Of a DNA stretch of 64,000 bases, positions 1-10,675 are shown in pieces; position 1 is the first letter of the stretch, and each line of letters begins with the position of its first letter. The notes under the pieces are model-generated. The model saw nothing but the letters and a program-made list of their open reading frames with translations. It made no database searches and was not told the origin of the DNA. A program made the position numbers and the translations under genes. The stretch is from Ichthyophis bannanicus (taxonomy: Eukaryota > Chordata > Amphibia > Gymnophiona > Ichthyophiidae), in contig CM066034.1 of assembly GCA_033557465.1 (NCBI GenBank), positions 411,968,159 to 412,032,158 of the forward strand, written 5' to 3'.

Positions 1-73
1 GTTGCAGATTGACTTGATTTTGGATTTTTCTATGTAGTGATTTGTGAACTGTTGAGCACTTACAGTAGGTTAC

Positions 74-1549
74 TCATTGGCTGGTTTTCGTCAATTTTTT
101 ATTTTTTTTTATGTTTTGGATTATGAGGAACAATTCCCTTGACTGGTTAAAGGATTTTGATAGGAGATTTGAGCAGTATTTTTTCTTTGTGTTTAAGAAG
201 TTCTGATAGTAGATTTTTAATTTGCTCATGCACTTGAGCCTGTCTTCATCAGATTTGGTGACTCTCCATTTTCTTTTGGCCTTCCTTAAGTCTCTATTCA
301 TATGTTGCAAGGATTGGGAATACCAAGGTTGGGAATTTCTGATTTCTTTAAATTGTTAGCTTTGATGGTTTACTGATGCTGCACTTAGGATTCTGTTCCA
401 TGTTGAGGTGAGGACGTCGATATTGTCACTGTTGGTTGAGAGATCTGGACTTATTTTGCTGATGAATTCATCTTTGTTAAATTTTTAAATCTATTATATG
501 ATGACATTTCATGATTATCCTTGGTTGGAGAGGTGTCTAGTTTAGTACTGAAGTATATGAGGTAGTGATCCGACCACGGGACTGGTTGAATATTTATAAT
601 AGATATGTTTCCATTCTGAGACCAGGTTTTAGGGTAGAAGATAAGGTCAAGGGTGTTGCCTTTTGTGTGTGTTTCAGTATGGATTTTTTTGTTTGTAGCC
701 AATGTCTTCCATTGCCTGAAGGAAGGAAGTGCACTGTGCATTATTAAGTGAAGAAAGGTTGAAGTTATCTAAGATGATGTGTTCTTTGCCTGGTGGTGAT
801 GCAGAGCATGGATTTTTGATTATGCTGTCCAGTGCATCGGTTTCAGATGAAGGTGGTCTGTATATGAGGGTTATTGTAAGATTTCTTGTGCTGATGGTTA
901 ACATGTCTGAGGCCTCATTGCTTGAAGAGGAGATTTGTTGGGCTCCTAGTGATGTTTTGCATAGGATAATTACTCCTCTGCCCTTTTTGTTGAGTCTTGC
1001 ATAGTGATATATATTGTATCCTGGTGCTTTCATGTGGTTAAGGATTACTGTGTCAGTGTTTTAGATCCATGTTTCGGTTAAGCATATGATGTCTGGTTTA
1101 GAGTCGTTCATAAGGTCATGTATGATGGTGATTTTCTTCTTTAGTGATCTTGCATTTATTAGGACCCATTTTAATGGTTCAGGGTGTTTTTTCCAGTGTG
1201 GTTTGGGGTTGCATTTGTATGGTTGAATTTTTATGGGTATGAGCCGAGATGGTATTGGGTACTGGAGGTAGAGAGAAACATAGAATGTACTTATTTCCCT
1301 TTGTTTAAAATGATAGGGTATTATTGGTATAAGCTGTTGACGCTGGTATTGTGAGAGGGAGTTGGTTTTGTTGAGGGAGTTGCAGATTACAATGGTGAGT
1401 AGGAAGGCTGCTGAAATTGCCGACATTATTTCTGTTGTAATTGATACACTGTGTTCTAGAAATCTGAGGGATAAAAGGTGATACAATCTGTTCCAGTGGA
1501 ACGTGAGATGCAAAGTGATACAATGTATAAAGCAGTACCAGAGGTACAA
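74..1549 (-). pseudogene. L2-like LINE ORF, endonuclease half, decayed
   Basis: This is the 5' half of a non-LTR retrotransposon polyprotein read right to left; the reverse transcriptase would lie beyond the left edge. Pieces at 1061-1549, 674-1033, 451-741 and 74-310 follow in order. They show APE-type endonuclease landmarks: INARSL, then a TETW block, GRGVIIL, IYRPPS, an LGDFN-like block (here LDNFNLSS), GNTLDLIF and WSDHYLIYF. The last piece is the basic linker that precedes RT (RRELFLI-like). The frame is broken by a TAA right after TETWI at about 1061 and by an indel in an A-run near 700. The N terminus has a hydrophobic stretch (FLLTIVI). It resembles the interrupted L2 at 17347-27290 closely enough to call the clade. 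Nothing suggests it is functional. Confidence 0.85.
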
Positions 1550-1815
1550 AATAATACAATGTAATCAGCAGGGATAATAAGGTCAGTACAGAGGACAGTA
1601 TGCAATGACAGAATTGAATTTTGAACAAGAGTCTGAAACTTTGCAGTTATAAGTGCGTTAAAGTAATCAGATTGTTTACTGGATAATGTGGGAACTTACA
1701 TGTGGAAGGTCCGTCGATGAGAGTATCTTGGAACGCCTCAGGTCCGCACCTAAGGGCCATGCCAAATGTCCCTCTGGCGAGGTCCTCAGGCATGGGCCCG
1801 CCAGCGCAGGCGCGC
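1550..1815 (-). other. Probable 5' leader of the L2-like LINE
   Basis: This stretch lies between the start of the LINE ORF and the upstream tandem monomers. It carries repeated TTGTATCA/ACTTTG-type short motifs (around 1480-1560) and no coding signal of its own. Its position makes it the likely 5' untranslated leader. The element's true 5' end is not defined. Confidence 0.4.
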
Positions 1816-2155
1816 CTTTGCGCTTTAATTTTAAAGATGGAAACGGCACCTGATAGGTCCCGGTGGTGAGGAGCGGAGAGGAGCTCACCTGCCCACTCCC
1901 TTCTGCTGTGGCTGTAGGCTGCTGGAGCTGTCCTTTGCGCCTTTAATTTTAAAGATGGAAGTGGCGCCTGATAGGTTCCTGCAGTGGGGAGTGGGGAGGA
2001 GCTCATCTGCCCATTCCCTTCTGCTGCGGCCAATCGGGTGGCTGTAGGGTGCTGGAGATGTCCTTCTTGCCTTTAATTTTAAAGATGGAAGCAACGCCTG
2101 ATAGGTTCCTGCAGTGGGGAGTGGGGAGGAGCTCATCTGCCCATTCCCTTCTGCT
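1816..2155 (-). repeat. Three tandem monomers (~118-130 bp) upstream of the LINE
   Basis: Copies begin near 1816, 1934 and 2064. Each opens with a TTTAATTTTAAAGATGG core, followed by GCCTGATAGGT, a GTGGGGAGGAGCTCA block and CCCTTCTGCT. The middle copy has a 12-13-bp insertion (GCGGCCAATCGGG), and the last is truncated at its right end. They sit directly upstream of the minus-strand LINE ORF. This is the place where some LINEs carry promoter monomers, so a promoter role is inferred from position only. Open frames here are repeat shadows. Confidence 0.75.
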
Positions 2156-2454
2156 TAAGTGTGATCCGCTGATGTGGTATTTTCGCACATTTTTGAGCTT
2201 AGTATTTAGAATAAATTGGAAGGTTTGTTATGAGGGGGTTTTTCTCTTTATCTTCCTGAGAGAAACGGTCCAACAACAACAACAAAAAAACTAAGTTCTT
2301 ATGAAAATTTTGGGGACATTGACAGTTATATTCTTGGATTTTGGATAGTTTATGCAGTTTGGACTATAGTTGATATTTAGGTCTAGCATTTTATAAAGAA
2401 CAGTAGGTGTCTGCTTGTCTTTATAAAATACTGTCCATAAAGAGCAAGCAACCC
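2156..2454. other. No gene recognised
   Basis: A-rich sequence with a short (CAA)n run near 2272-2285. I see no coding, RNA or element signature. It could be unrecognised 5' sequence of the left LINE or the start of the LINE fragment to the right. Confidence 0.4.
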
Positions 2455-3590
2455 ATCTGCAATCAAGCTTTCTCCCTATTCGCTCCCAGGTTGTGGAATT
2501 CCTTACCTCAACTACTAAGAGGATACTCGGACTTATCTGAATTCAGAAAAAAAGCTCAAACATACCTCTTTCAGAATTAATACAACATAAGTCCGGACTT
2601 AGGGATCCATTCACCTTTAAAATATACCCTAAGAGGGTCATTCTGTGCCACGAACAGCTGGGATATACGTCCAGGCAGGATGTACATTTCCGCTGTTCAT
2701 CCTCCTGCCTCTCTCGGTGCAAAGGCTCCCTGTATGAACAGCACTGTTGTATGGGGAGCTTTAGATGAGGGGGGGAGGAGGGCGATCTGGAGGCAGAGTG
2801 AGGGCGAGGCATGGGCGGGCTGTGATCCCGGACATACAGGGATGATTCCGAGGTCAGCCCTGTACATCTGGGGCCTTCAAGTAGATGAGGGATTTATCTC
2901 ACCTCTAAGGTGGAATAAGTCCCCCTGGATGGTGGGGGATCATGACACGGGACCCGGAAGAGCAGGTGAGGGGGCACAAGGGGTTCCCAGCAGCTCAACC
3001 TAGGCCTTGGAAAGCCCAGTCGGGGGTTGGACTGCAGGGAAACACAGCTCTGTGTGTCAGCCTGTGTTCAAAGCTCCTGAATGGAGCTGCAGTGCCATGA
3101 CAATGGGACGCCATGGCACTGCAGCTCCATTCAGGAGTCTGGCTGAGTTAGCCAGGTATGTGGCTGGGTGTGCAGCCGATCAAAATCAGGGCCCAGCCTG
3201 CACGTCCAGGCCGGTAGACCCAATTCTTATCACACGGGCACATCTAGCCCCTGTGGGATCAGAATCGGGTGCTACCACAACAAGCCCCGATTCTGCCCGA
3301 CCGTTCAGGGTCAGGACGTGCAGGACGGAATCAGCCTCTAAGTATCCAACAGACAAATACGCCTGTATATGTATATAAGTTGAACAACAACTAACCATTA
3401 GAACCAACACTGTAAATAGTTTGAAGGTTAAACTATTATTCTGCTGTTGATTACCATTCTAGTTCCCTGTAAAAAAGGGTGCCTTTCAAAACCCTGTTAC
3501 ATGTTTGTTAATTGTAAATTGTTTTGGATGGTAGAAAGGTGGTATAGAAATAAGTTCAAATACATAAAATAAATAAATAAATATTTCCTT
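2455..3590 (+). mobile_element. L2-like LINE 3' end (C terminus plus tail)
   Basis: One frame at about 2470-2580 reads the conserved LINE C-terminal block (APRLWNSLP, then a SEFRKKAQTYLF-like helix) and stops. The far end, 3500-3590, is an L2-type 3' tail: a TTGTAAATTG block, GGTGGTATAGAAATAAG, and an ATAAATAAATA repeat. About 900 bp of untranslated or foreign sequence lies between, including a perfect hairpin at 3074-3137 and a GC-rich stretch at 2760-3330. Whether all of it belongs to one element is inference. The fragment is 5'-truncated, as is usual for LINE insertions. Confidence 0.65.
3074..3137. repeat. Perfect 26-bp inverted repeat, 12-nt loop
   Basis: Arms at 3074-3099 and 3112-3137 are exact reverse complements (26/26), separated by 12 nt (3100-3111). 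The arm begins CTCCTGAATGGAGC and is itself partly palindromic. It lies inside a GC-rich part of the LINE 3' region and would form a strong stem in DNA or RNA. Confidence 0.95.
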
Positions 3591-4328
3591 GCTCACAGAT
3601 GTGTTCACCACTAGCATATCTCAGGGCCTCCTAACATTCTCAATAGTAGCATTCTACAGAGTTGGAGGAACACATTGTAAAATGAATCAACCACAGGAAA
3701 ATAATGTGTTGAATCAGCTTAAATTATAGCTCAGTAGAAATTTTTATTTCTATTATATATTCAAAACCATATTTATTTACTAATTTATGTAATGTAATCT
3801 CAAGAATGCCAAAAGAACTGCTGCACTGGATGAAACCTGGTTAGGAAATTAAGTACACTATTTTCTCAAGCAATGTAATTTTACTGTGATAATCCATAGA
3901 GTATTATAAGAGGTGCCCATTAAAATGGACCCATTTTAGAGACCATTAGTAGAAATGATTTTCAATCCAAACACCTATATATTGCTTCTCAGATTTGAAA
4001 GGCAGTGTGTTCATTGTTCCACTGTAAAAGTTATTTTCCTACATGGTACATTTCTAGCTTTTAAAGAAATGGGTATGAATTATAGGACTTAAGGCTCCTT
4101 TCTAAACTGTACTGTGCTTTTTTCATTCTATATATGAGTCATACCAATTGGAAAGCAGGTGGCATGCAAAAAATAGTCAAACATATAGGACCCAATTGCA
4201 TCCTATCAACATTCACAGACACTAATTTGAGTTTCAGAAAAAAAAGTAAAACTCTAAAAATACAACAATTCTGCAAGTCACATTGCCTCCATACTTTTAA
4301 AATAGTGCATCTTTTTTTACCCAAAGAT
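3591..4328. other. No gene; AT-rich spacer
   Basis: Moderately AT-rich, apparently single-copy within this window, with frequent stops in all frames. I see no repeat terminus, RNA signature or coding similarity before the H1 target site. Confidence 0.5.
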
Positions 4329-5535
4329 TTAGGGGTATGTTTACTAAACGGCGCTAATGGCGCAGCGGCAGTATTATCAGATGATAAGTGATGTTATCAT
4401 GCGATAATGGCGCTTTACCGCACGATAATGTCACTTATCGCACGATAACGCGACTGCGGCGTTAAGGCACCCTAACACCGTGAAATCCGGCTCTAAAGGG
4501 CAGAGTAAGGCTTCCCAGAGGGCGGAGAGAAGGGGTCAGTGGGTTGAGAGTGGGAGGGGAGAGGCTCCAGGCACACTAATGCTGTGGAATCCGGGTATGA
4601 ACACTAACGCCAGTGAAACCCTTGCGTTTAAGGCACATTTTCAGGAAAGAGAAACCATTTCCATCAGCAATGTACAGCAAACCCAGGGAACCCTAGAAAA
4701 AGTGATAGTTTTGATACATGTGCACGGAACAAAGAGGCAAATAAACAAAGAAAATGACCGGAACCAAATTTAAAAACCCCATAACCAAGCTGGCCAATAG
4801 TGATATTAATGAGAAACATAAAGAAACACTACTGAGAAAGCTAAAAAAAAAAATATATCATGTTTGGAAGGGTCTATGCTCTGTCCCCCTACAAGGTGAA
4901 TGATCCCACATTGAAATAGCGCTGATCAGGGTTTTCCCTTTATATTGGGCAGGTTTCTTATGGCGTCCACATGTGCCGCAACAGCAGGGTGGGCATGTAG
5001 GAAAGGGCAACTGTACAGATGCTGGAAATGGGATACAGAGGGTTGCAGGCGGCACATACTGTGGTGCAGCTGGGGCACAGTGCGGACTAGGCAGATGCCT
5101 AGGTGGCACATAGGAATGCCAAAACTGTAGAGCAGCCAGACAGCAACTGATGAGGGCCCAACATGGGCACGAGTGTGTTTCTCACAGTGTCACGGGGGAT
5201 AGTACCAAGCAGGTACCCCAAATGGCACAGAACATTGGCAAGCGGTGCTGGGGGGGAAGCGTGCATGTCCATGTAGGCACCCCTACCTGAGAACCCACAC
5301 CATAGGCAGCTGCCTACCAGCATATTGGATGGCCTGGGACTGTGTACCACCAGTACCACCGGCATAATGGCATGGCAGCATGGTCACGGAGGGGTGCTGG
5401 TGGCAGAGGGGGCAGTGGCATCAGCCCAAAGCAGCCCATGGCCTAGCCCCATTTAGGTGGGTGCCATGCACTGCAACAGACAGGATCTGTCTGACGAACA
5501 GTGATGGTATCCCCAGGGAATGAACTGTCCCTTTG

Positions 5536-5613
5536 GCAACAGTGCAGTGCAATACACACAGCCAGTGGATTCAGGAGCAGAAGGTCTCAAGTTCAAGTCC
5601 CAGCTGTGGCTCC
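5536..5613 (+). other. tRNA-like module in H1 left core
   Basis: A box A-like stretch (ACAGTGCAGTGCAATACAC) is followed at tRNA spacing by a box B-like sequence AGTTCAAGTCC (5590-5600). Homologous modules occur in every large H element. The cloverleaf is too degraded for a working tRNA. Promoter activity by RNA polymerase III is possible but not shown. Confidence 0.6.
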
Positions 5614-5758
5614 TGCCAACCCAGTCCCCATATTTTACCCAGTACTAAACTGCGGTAATAAAGACAGAACCTTTATTGCAGATAACATAAACATGCCTGA
5701 AACGCCTATATTTTACCCTACAGAGCACAGACACCATAAACATGTGCATTACCTAGAG

Positions 5759-6238
5759 CAGAGTCCCCCAAATGCAGACTTGGAGGGCCAAACACCATTC
5801 AGGTTTCATGCTGTTTCTAATAAAGATACCTGTGCTGGATTTGTATGCGCCACCCCCATGGTATGCAAATGTATGTCATTTATTTACATTCTCTTATATA
5901 CCGCGCTATTCTGCATCAGTGCGGTTTACATTGAACAAACTGAAATTACATTGAACAGGATATTTTAACTTGGAGATAACTATTTTACAGGGAATGTGGG
6001 CTATGGAGGGTTAAGTGGCTTGCCCAAGACTACAAGGAGCACCTGTGGGACTAGAAACCCCAGTCCTTCCAGCCCAAGGTTGCTGTCCTCTAGTGGGATT
6101 TGAACCCCTGACCTTCCGGCCTGAAGTACCTTGCCCCAACCACTAGGCTACTCCTCCACTCCTCATGCATATTCATTAGGGACAGCATGAAAACCTAAAC
6201 ACCGTTTGGCCCACCAGGACTGGAGTTGGGAACCTCTG
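5759..6238. mobile_element. hAT-like MITE in H1 core 1, split by a SINE
   Basis: The two halves are imperfect inverted copies starting CAGAGTCC and ending CCTCTG, with ACCTAGAG (5751-5758) and CCCTAGAG (6239-6246) as a near-perfect 8-bp target duplication. The same MITE occupies the same place in core 2 (8004-8196), in H2 (13204-13396) and in H3 (31608-31800), so it was part of the ancestral H element. A SINE interrupts its middle at about 5873-6160. Confidence 0.8.
5873..6160 (-). mobile_element. tRNA-headed SINE with L2-type 3' tail
   Basis: Read on the minus strand, the head is GGAGTAGCCTAGTGGTTG (box A region), then AGGGGTTCAAATCCCA (box B), a unique body, and a tail TAAACCGCACTGATGCAGAA that closely matches the 3' end of the L2 at 17347. 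It is inserted in the hAT MITE of H1 core 1, as shown by the uninterrupted copy at 8004-8196. Shared tails imply L2-driven retroposition. Confidence 0.85.
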
Positions 6239-7409
6239 CCCTAGAGCAGCGGCTAACAGGGGCAGAAATACCCGCACCCACAGGCTCCACTATCCAAAGC
6301 CTCATGGAGGGTCAGGCTGTTGGGCCCTGCGTGCAGCAGCATCTCCCAATACTAGCACTTGCATACCTTAGCAATGCTGCCCTAAACCTGGGAATATATT
6401 ACACATATATCAGAAGGTTGCTATGATTAATGGCAGATAGCAATTCCTAAGTTAAGCACAATTTGCCGATAAAGCTGCATCATAGCAACCTTTCTGATAT
6501 CTGTGGCGTGTGTTTCACTTTTGTTTTCTGACAGTGTTTTCTACCCCGGAGAATGACCCCAACAGTATTGCGTACCATAGCCATGCCTGCACTGTGCCCA
6601 GGACTGGTGTGGTGGCCAGGGCTGCCAAAAGCCTCTATATTTGCACAATGCTGGCATAGGTGTGGGAGTGTGTGTTTGTCTATCCAGTGTGTTGTGGCTG
6701 CCGACACCTTCCTCAACCCACACTGCTTGCACTGTTTCCAGTGTAAGCCTGCCAATGTGCATAATGAAGAGCAATGTACTGTGGGTATGGCCTGGACAGG
6801 ATGCATCTGCACAGGGCATAGGGCAATGGCTGGGACATTGTAGTGCCCAGCAATCACCTGCACGGACAGGGTGGCCACAGCATGTCCTGCTGGGAGGTCA
6901 CTCTCACCCTGAATGAGCAGTGACCATGGCATGGCTAGGTTCCCCCATAGTGCTATATAGCATTTTTCTCAAGTGTTGAATATGGGTTCTTTTTTTCTGT
7001 GGCCCAATCACTGATTTGTCTGCTTGCTTGGTGGGTGGGTGTGCTCACATCCCATTTTTGGGTGCACACATCTCCAGGAGCATGCACTATGGACTAGATA
7101 GCAGACTGTCTGCAGTTAGTATGTGTATGGCTGGAACACCTTGCAGGGTGCAGTGGGTGGAGACTTACTGTGCTTGCTGTTGGATAATGTCAGATAGTGG
7201 AGGGTGGGGGGCACCTGAGTATTTCCAGGCCTACTGTCAATCTGCATTGACTCCCCGTAGAGTGTCTGTTCCCCAGCAGGACTGGGGTTGATGGTCCCCT
7301 CTACTGCCATCATTGCAGGGATGTAGAATGTGGATCTATTGGTGGGAGATCCTGTGCCCCACTCTGCACCCCAGAGGGTAGGTTGGGTGGTGCTACATAA
7401 TCCGCCAAA

Positions 7410-7593
7410 CACCCCCCTCCCTTCCCCTTCTCCCCCTCCCCACTCCCCCCTCCCCACTCCCCCTTCCCCTTCCCCCTCCCCCTCCCCCTTCCCCCCTCCC
7501 CCTCCCCCTTCCCCCCTCTCCCTCCCCCCTCTCTCCCTCCCCCTCCCCCCTCTCCCCTCTCCCTCCCCCTCCCCCTCCCCCTCCCCCTCCCCC
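7410..7593. repeat. 184-bp pure C/T tract
   Basis: Almost uninterrupted CCCCCT/CCCCTC repeats on the plus strand, and therefore GGGGGA repeats on the minus. It marks the junction between the H3/H5-like left part of H1 and the H2-like right part. Long open frames across it (proline/serine or glycine/glutamate/arginine) are low-complexity artefacts. Quadruplex or triplex formation is plausible. Confidence 0.95.
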
Positions 7594-7779
7594 TTGTATG
7601 ATATCATTGTTGCCCAGCTTGGTTATGGGTGTGTGCCCCTTTTTTCGAGGTCTTTTTTGAGGTTTATGTGCACGTTTGTCTTCATACAAGGTAAATGAGC
7701 CCACAGTAAAATTGTGCAGAGTAGGGTTTCTGACTCGTCAGGCCAGTTTTCCTACCTCCAGGGACTACACTGTCTCTGT

Positions 7780-7858
7780 GGCCACAGTGTGGTGCAACGG
7801 ACACAGCCAGTGCCTGTAAAACCAGAGGGTCACGGGTTCAAATCCCAGCTGGGGCTCC
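7780..7858 (+). other. tRNA-like module in H1 core 2
   Basis: TGGTGCAACGGACACAGCC looks like box A and GGTTCAAATCC (7835-7845) is an exact box B. It is homologous to 12999-13078 in H2, and to the minus-strand modules at 31948-32027 in H3 and 46075-46142 in H5. There is no convincing anticodon arm. Confidence 0.65.
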
Positions 7859-8003
7859 TGCCAACCCAGTCCCCATAGCTTTACCCACCACTAAACAGTG
7901 ATAGTAAAGACACTCCTTTATTGCAGAGAACATACACATGGTTAATACGCTTACATTTTACCACACCAAACACAGACACCATAAACAGGCGCATTACCTA
8001 GAG

Positions 8004-8196
8004 CAGAGTCTCGCAAATGCAGTCCTGGAGGGCCCCACACCATTCAGGGTCCATGCTGCCTCTAATAAAGATGCCTGTGCTGCATATCTATGCACCACCC
8101 CCATGGTATGCAGATGTAGCTCATGCATATTTATGAGGGACAGCATGAAAACCCGAATAGTGTTTAGAACACCAGGACTGGAGTTGGGAAACTCTG
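8004..8196. mobile_element. hAT-like MITE in H1 core 2
   Basis: A 193-bp imperfect palindrome from CAGAGTCTCG to GAAACTCTG, uninterrupted here. The flanks (ACCTAGAG and CCGTACAG) have diverged as a target duplication, but the H2 copy keeps a perfect one. A ~148-codon frame across this area is an incidental consequence of the repeat. Confidence 0.8.
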
Positions 8197-9163
8197 CCGT
8201 ACAGCAGCAGCCAACAGGGCCAGACACACCCACACCCACCCCCACAGGCCCCATTGGCCAATGCCTCCTGGAGAGGCAGGACATTGGGCCCTGCCTGTAT
8301 CTCCCAATACTAGCAGTTGCATACCTTAGCAATGCCACCCTACACCTGGGTATATGGTACCCAGCTATCAAACGTTTCCTATGATAACTGGCAGATATCA
8401 ATTCCTACGTTAAGCACATTTTGCTCATTGAGCTCCACCATAACAATCATTCTGATGTCTGCGGTGTGTGCTGCAGGTCTGGTCTCTGATAGTGTTTACC
8501 ACCTTGGGGAGTGACCCCCAACAGTATTGCGTACCATATCCATGCCTGTACTGTGCCCAGGACTGGTGTGGTGGGTATGGCTTCTGAACACCTCTATAGT
8601 AGCACAATGATGGCATAGGTGTGGGGGTGGCTGTCTGTCTATCCAGTGTGTGGTGGCTGCAAACACCTTCCACAGCCCACACTGCCAGCAATGTTGCCAG
8701 TATTGGGCTGCCAATGTGCATAATGAGGAGCAAGGTACCATGGGTATAGGCCGGACAGGGTGGCCTGGCCAGGGTGCATCTGCACAGGGCATAGGGCACT
8801 GACTGGGACATTTTAGTGCCTGGCCACCACCTACACAGACAGGGTGACCTCAGTATGTCCTGCTGAGAGATCACTCTCACCCTGACTGTGCAGTGACCAC
8901 AGCATGGCTAGGCACCCCCATAGTGCTATATAATATTTCTGTCATGTGATAGATATTGGTTTCCTTTTGGAGCCCAGTCACTGCTTTATCTGCTTGCTGT
9001 GTATGCTGACATTCTAGTTCTGGGTGCATGTGTTTCCACTGGGCACATGCACTATTGATTAACCAGCAGGCTGTTTGCAGCTGGTATGTGTCCTGATGGA
9101 GTGGCTTGCAGGGTGCAGTGGCTGATGGCTTGCAGTAGGAGACTATGAAGATAGTGGTGGGGT

Positions 9164-9510
9164 CAATGTTCCCTCTAATTTTCTGTAGGCTGTGTGCGCA
9201 TAAAATATCAGCGGTGCAGCTTTTGAAGGAAGGTTAAATTTTTGTGCGCCAAATAACGACACTTAGAGTTATATACTTTAAAATTTGACTACACGTCAGA
9301 ATACAGTATGTACACCACATTGATTGCACTAGAAAATATTGTAGAACTTGTGAAAACCGTAAATACACAACAAGTTTTAAATGTTAAGACGTCTGTGTTG
9401 TTTTCTATCAGAATCAGAACCGTAATTTTTGTGTGCTCTCTTGTAAAGTATGTGCGCTCATTCGGCTAGGTGTGTGCGCGCCACATGCGCACAGCTTAGA
9501 GGGAACAGTG
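9164..9510. mobile_element. hAT-like MITE (347 bp) with perfect 8-bp TSD
   Basis: Ends are CAATGTTCCCTCTAA and TTAGAGGGAACAGTG, flanked by GGTGGGGT on both sides (9156-9163 and 9511-9518). An 8-bp duplication with CA..TG ends is the hAT signature. H2 lacks it and shows a single GGTGGGGT near 14314-14321, giving an empty site in the same window. The interior is AT-rich with no coding frame. Confidence 0.93.
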
Positions 9511-10416
9511 GGTGGGGTACAGCTTACCATCTCCAGGCCTAATGTCTGTCTGCTATTGTGTTATGGATGTGTATAGAGCTGCATTGACTGCCCTGTGGGG
9601 TGTCTGTTCCTCAGCAGGACTGAGGGTGATGTTCCCCTTTACTGCCACCTTTGCAGGGAGGTAGAATGTGCATCTACTGTTTGGAGACCCTGTTTGCCAC
9701 TGTGGGGGAGGGGTGGTGGTGCATGGGCCACCTGGGGGCTACACCTGCCTGAAACAGATAGAGATATCCAAGGTGTTTCTGCAGAAACTACCTACCTCAC
9801 ACATTAACACTGCTTTAGACCTCCACCATGGCCTCTTTCAGTCATGAACGGTGCTGTGGACCTGGTGCTGGGCGCCTCACTGCACCCTCAGGGTGAGCAC
9901 AGTACCCGCACAATGTGACAGTACAACACACAGTCAGTACCCCCTACCAGGCCGAGGTGCTGTGGGGGTGCACATGGTCACTTCCCCCTACCAGGCCGAG
10001 GTGCTGTGGGGGTGCATTCCCCATGGTGTGTATCTGTGGACAGCTGATTTGCATGTGCAGTGCATCATGGGTGTGACTGGCACAATCCAACCCTGTGAAA
10101 ATCCAGCACCTGCTCACAGGCTCTGATAAACCATAGGCCATCACACGTACATCTGTTAGCATAATGCATAGGTGCAAGACACCCTAAAGAGTCTGTAATA
10201 TAAGGTGCCCACGCTGGTAAAAACACACGTACCCACGCACGATTGTAAGCACGCACCAACGCACGTAGCTATGCCCGTACCAACGCACGCAGCCACGCAC
10301 ACTGCGAGGGTGTGTTTCTGACACCACTACTCAACGTAAAGAAAAACATGCCTCCTCATTCCCTATGTAATGTACAGGGTGATGCCTGGGCCAGCCTTCT
10401 GCGTTAGACACTCTGG

Positions 10417-10479
10417 GGACTCAAACCCATGCTGCCTGTAATAGCGGTTGGTACACTAACCATTGTGCTACAGCTCTGT
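10417..10479 (-). other. tRNA-like module near H1 right end
   Basis: The minus strand reads GCTGTAGCACAATGGTTAG (box A-like) and GGGTTTGAGTCC (box B-like). It is homologous to 15190-15247 in H2 and similar to the plus-strand modules close to the low-coordinate ends of H3 and H6. It opposes the core modules, so the two tRNA-like types converge within an element. Confidence 0.6.
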
Positions 10480-10675
10480 TTCAGTGATTTGTGTCTGTAC
10501 GCCTTCATACGATTAACGCGCAGTAATGCGCCACGGCGCCCTGTAACGCTCGTTAGTTTTTGGAACGCGCGTTAGTGGTTACGATGTCCCGCCCATGTCC
10601 TTTTTTGGCTTTCCTTTCACTAACGCGGCTCCTAACGCGATTTGCACTAACGCAGTTTAGTAAACATACCCCATA

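Larger units (their letters stand above)
4332..10672 (+). mobile_element. H1: large PIF/Harbinger-like non-autonomous element (6.3 kb)
   Basis: The ends are the 18-bp inverted repeat GGGGTATGTTTACTAAAC and its complement, flanked by TTA (4329-4331) and ATA (10673-10675). A 3-bp A/T target duplication and a GGG-starting terminus are typical of PIF/Harbinger. The interior has no transposase or Myb-like frame. From the left come a hairpin-rich GATAA/CGATAA block (4350-4460), a GGCGGAGAGAAGGGG module also seen in H2, H3 and H5, then two copies of a ~1.9-kb core (about 5500-7350 and 7760-9790). The copies are separated by a 184-bp pyrimidine tract. The right end has CACGCAC-rich DNA, a minus-strand tRNA-like piece and GCGTTA-rich sequence. 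The right half matches H2 from 12823 onward, so H1 looks like a fusion of an H3/H5-type left part with an H2-type right part. Confidence 0.85.

Noticed and set aside
2680..3378. Two frames of 107 and 123 codons in GC-rich sequence as host exons
   Set aside because: They lie between a LINE C terminus and its tail, contain a perfect hairpin and show no domain.
7116..7704. Long Gly/Glu/Arg and Pro/Ser frames on both strands
   Set aside because: They are translations of a C/T microsatellite and have no start context or domain.
7938..8384. A ~147-codon frame conserved between H1 core 2 and H3 (31426-31866 minus) as a possible H-family protein
   Set aside because: It spans a palindromic hAT MITE and a tRNA-like neighbourhood, is not open in H1 core 1 or H2, and shows no domain. 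Similarity reflects DNA homology of the core.
4332..10672. Classifying the H family as hAT or Tc1/mariner
   Set aside because: hAT would give 8-bp and mariner TA duplications. Perfect 3-bp duplications at H2, H3, H4 and H5 fit neither.
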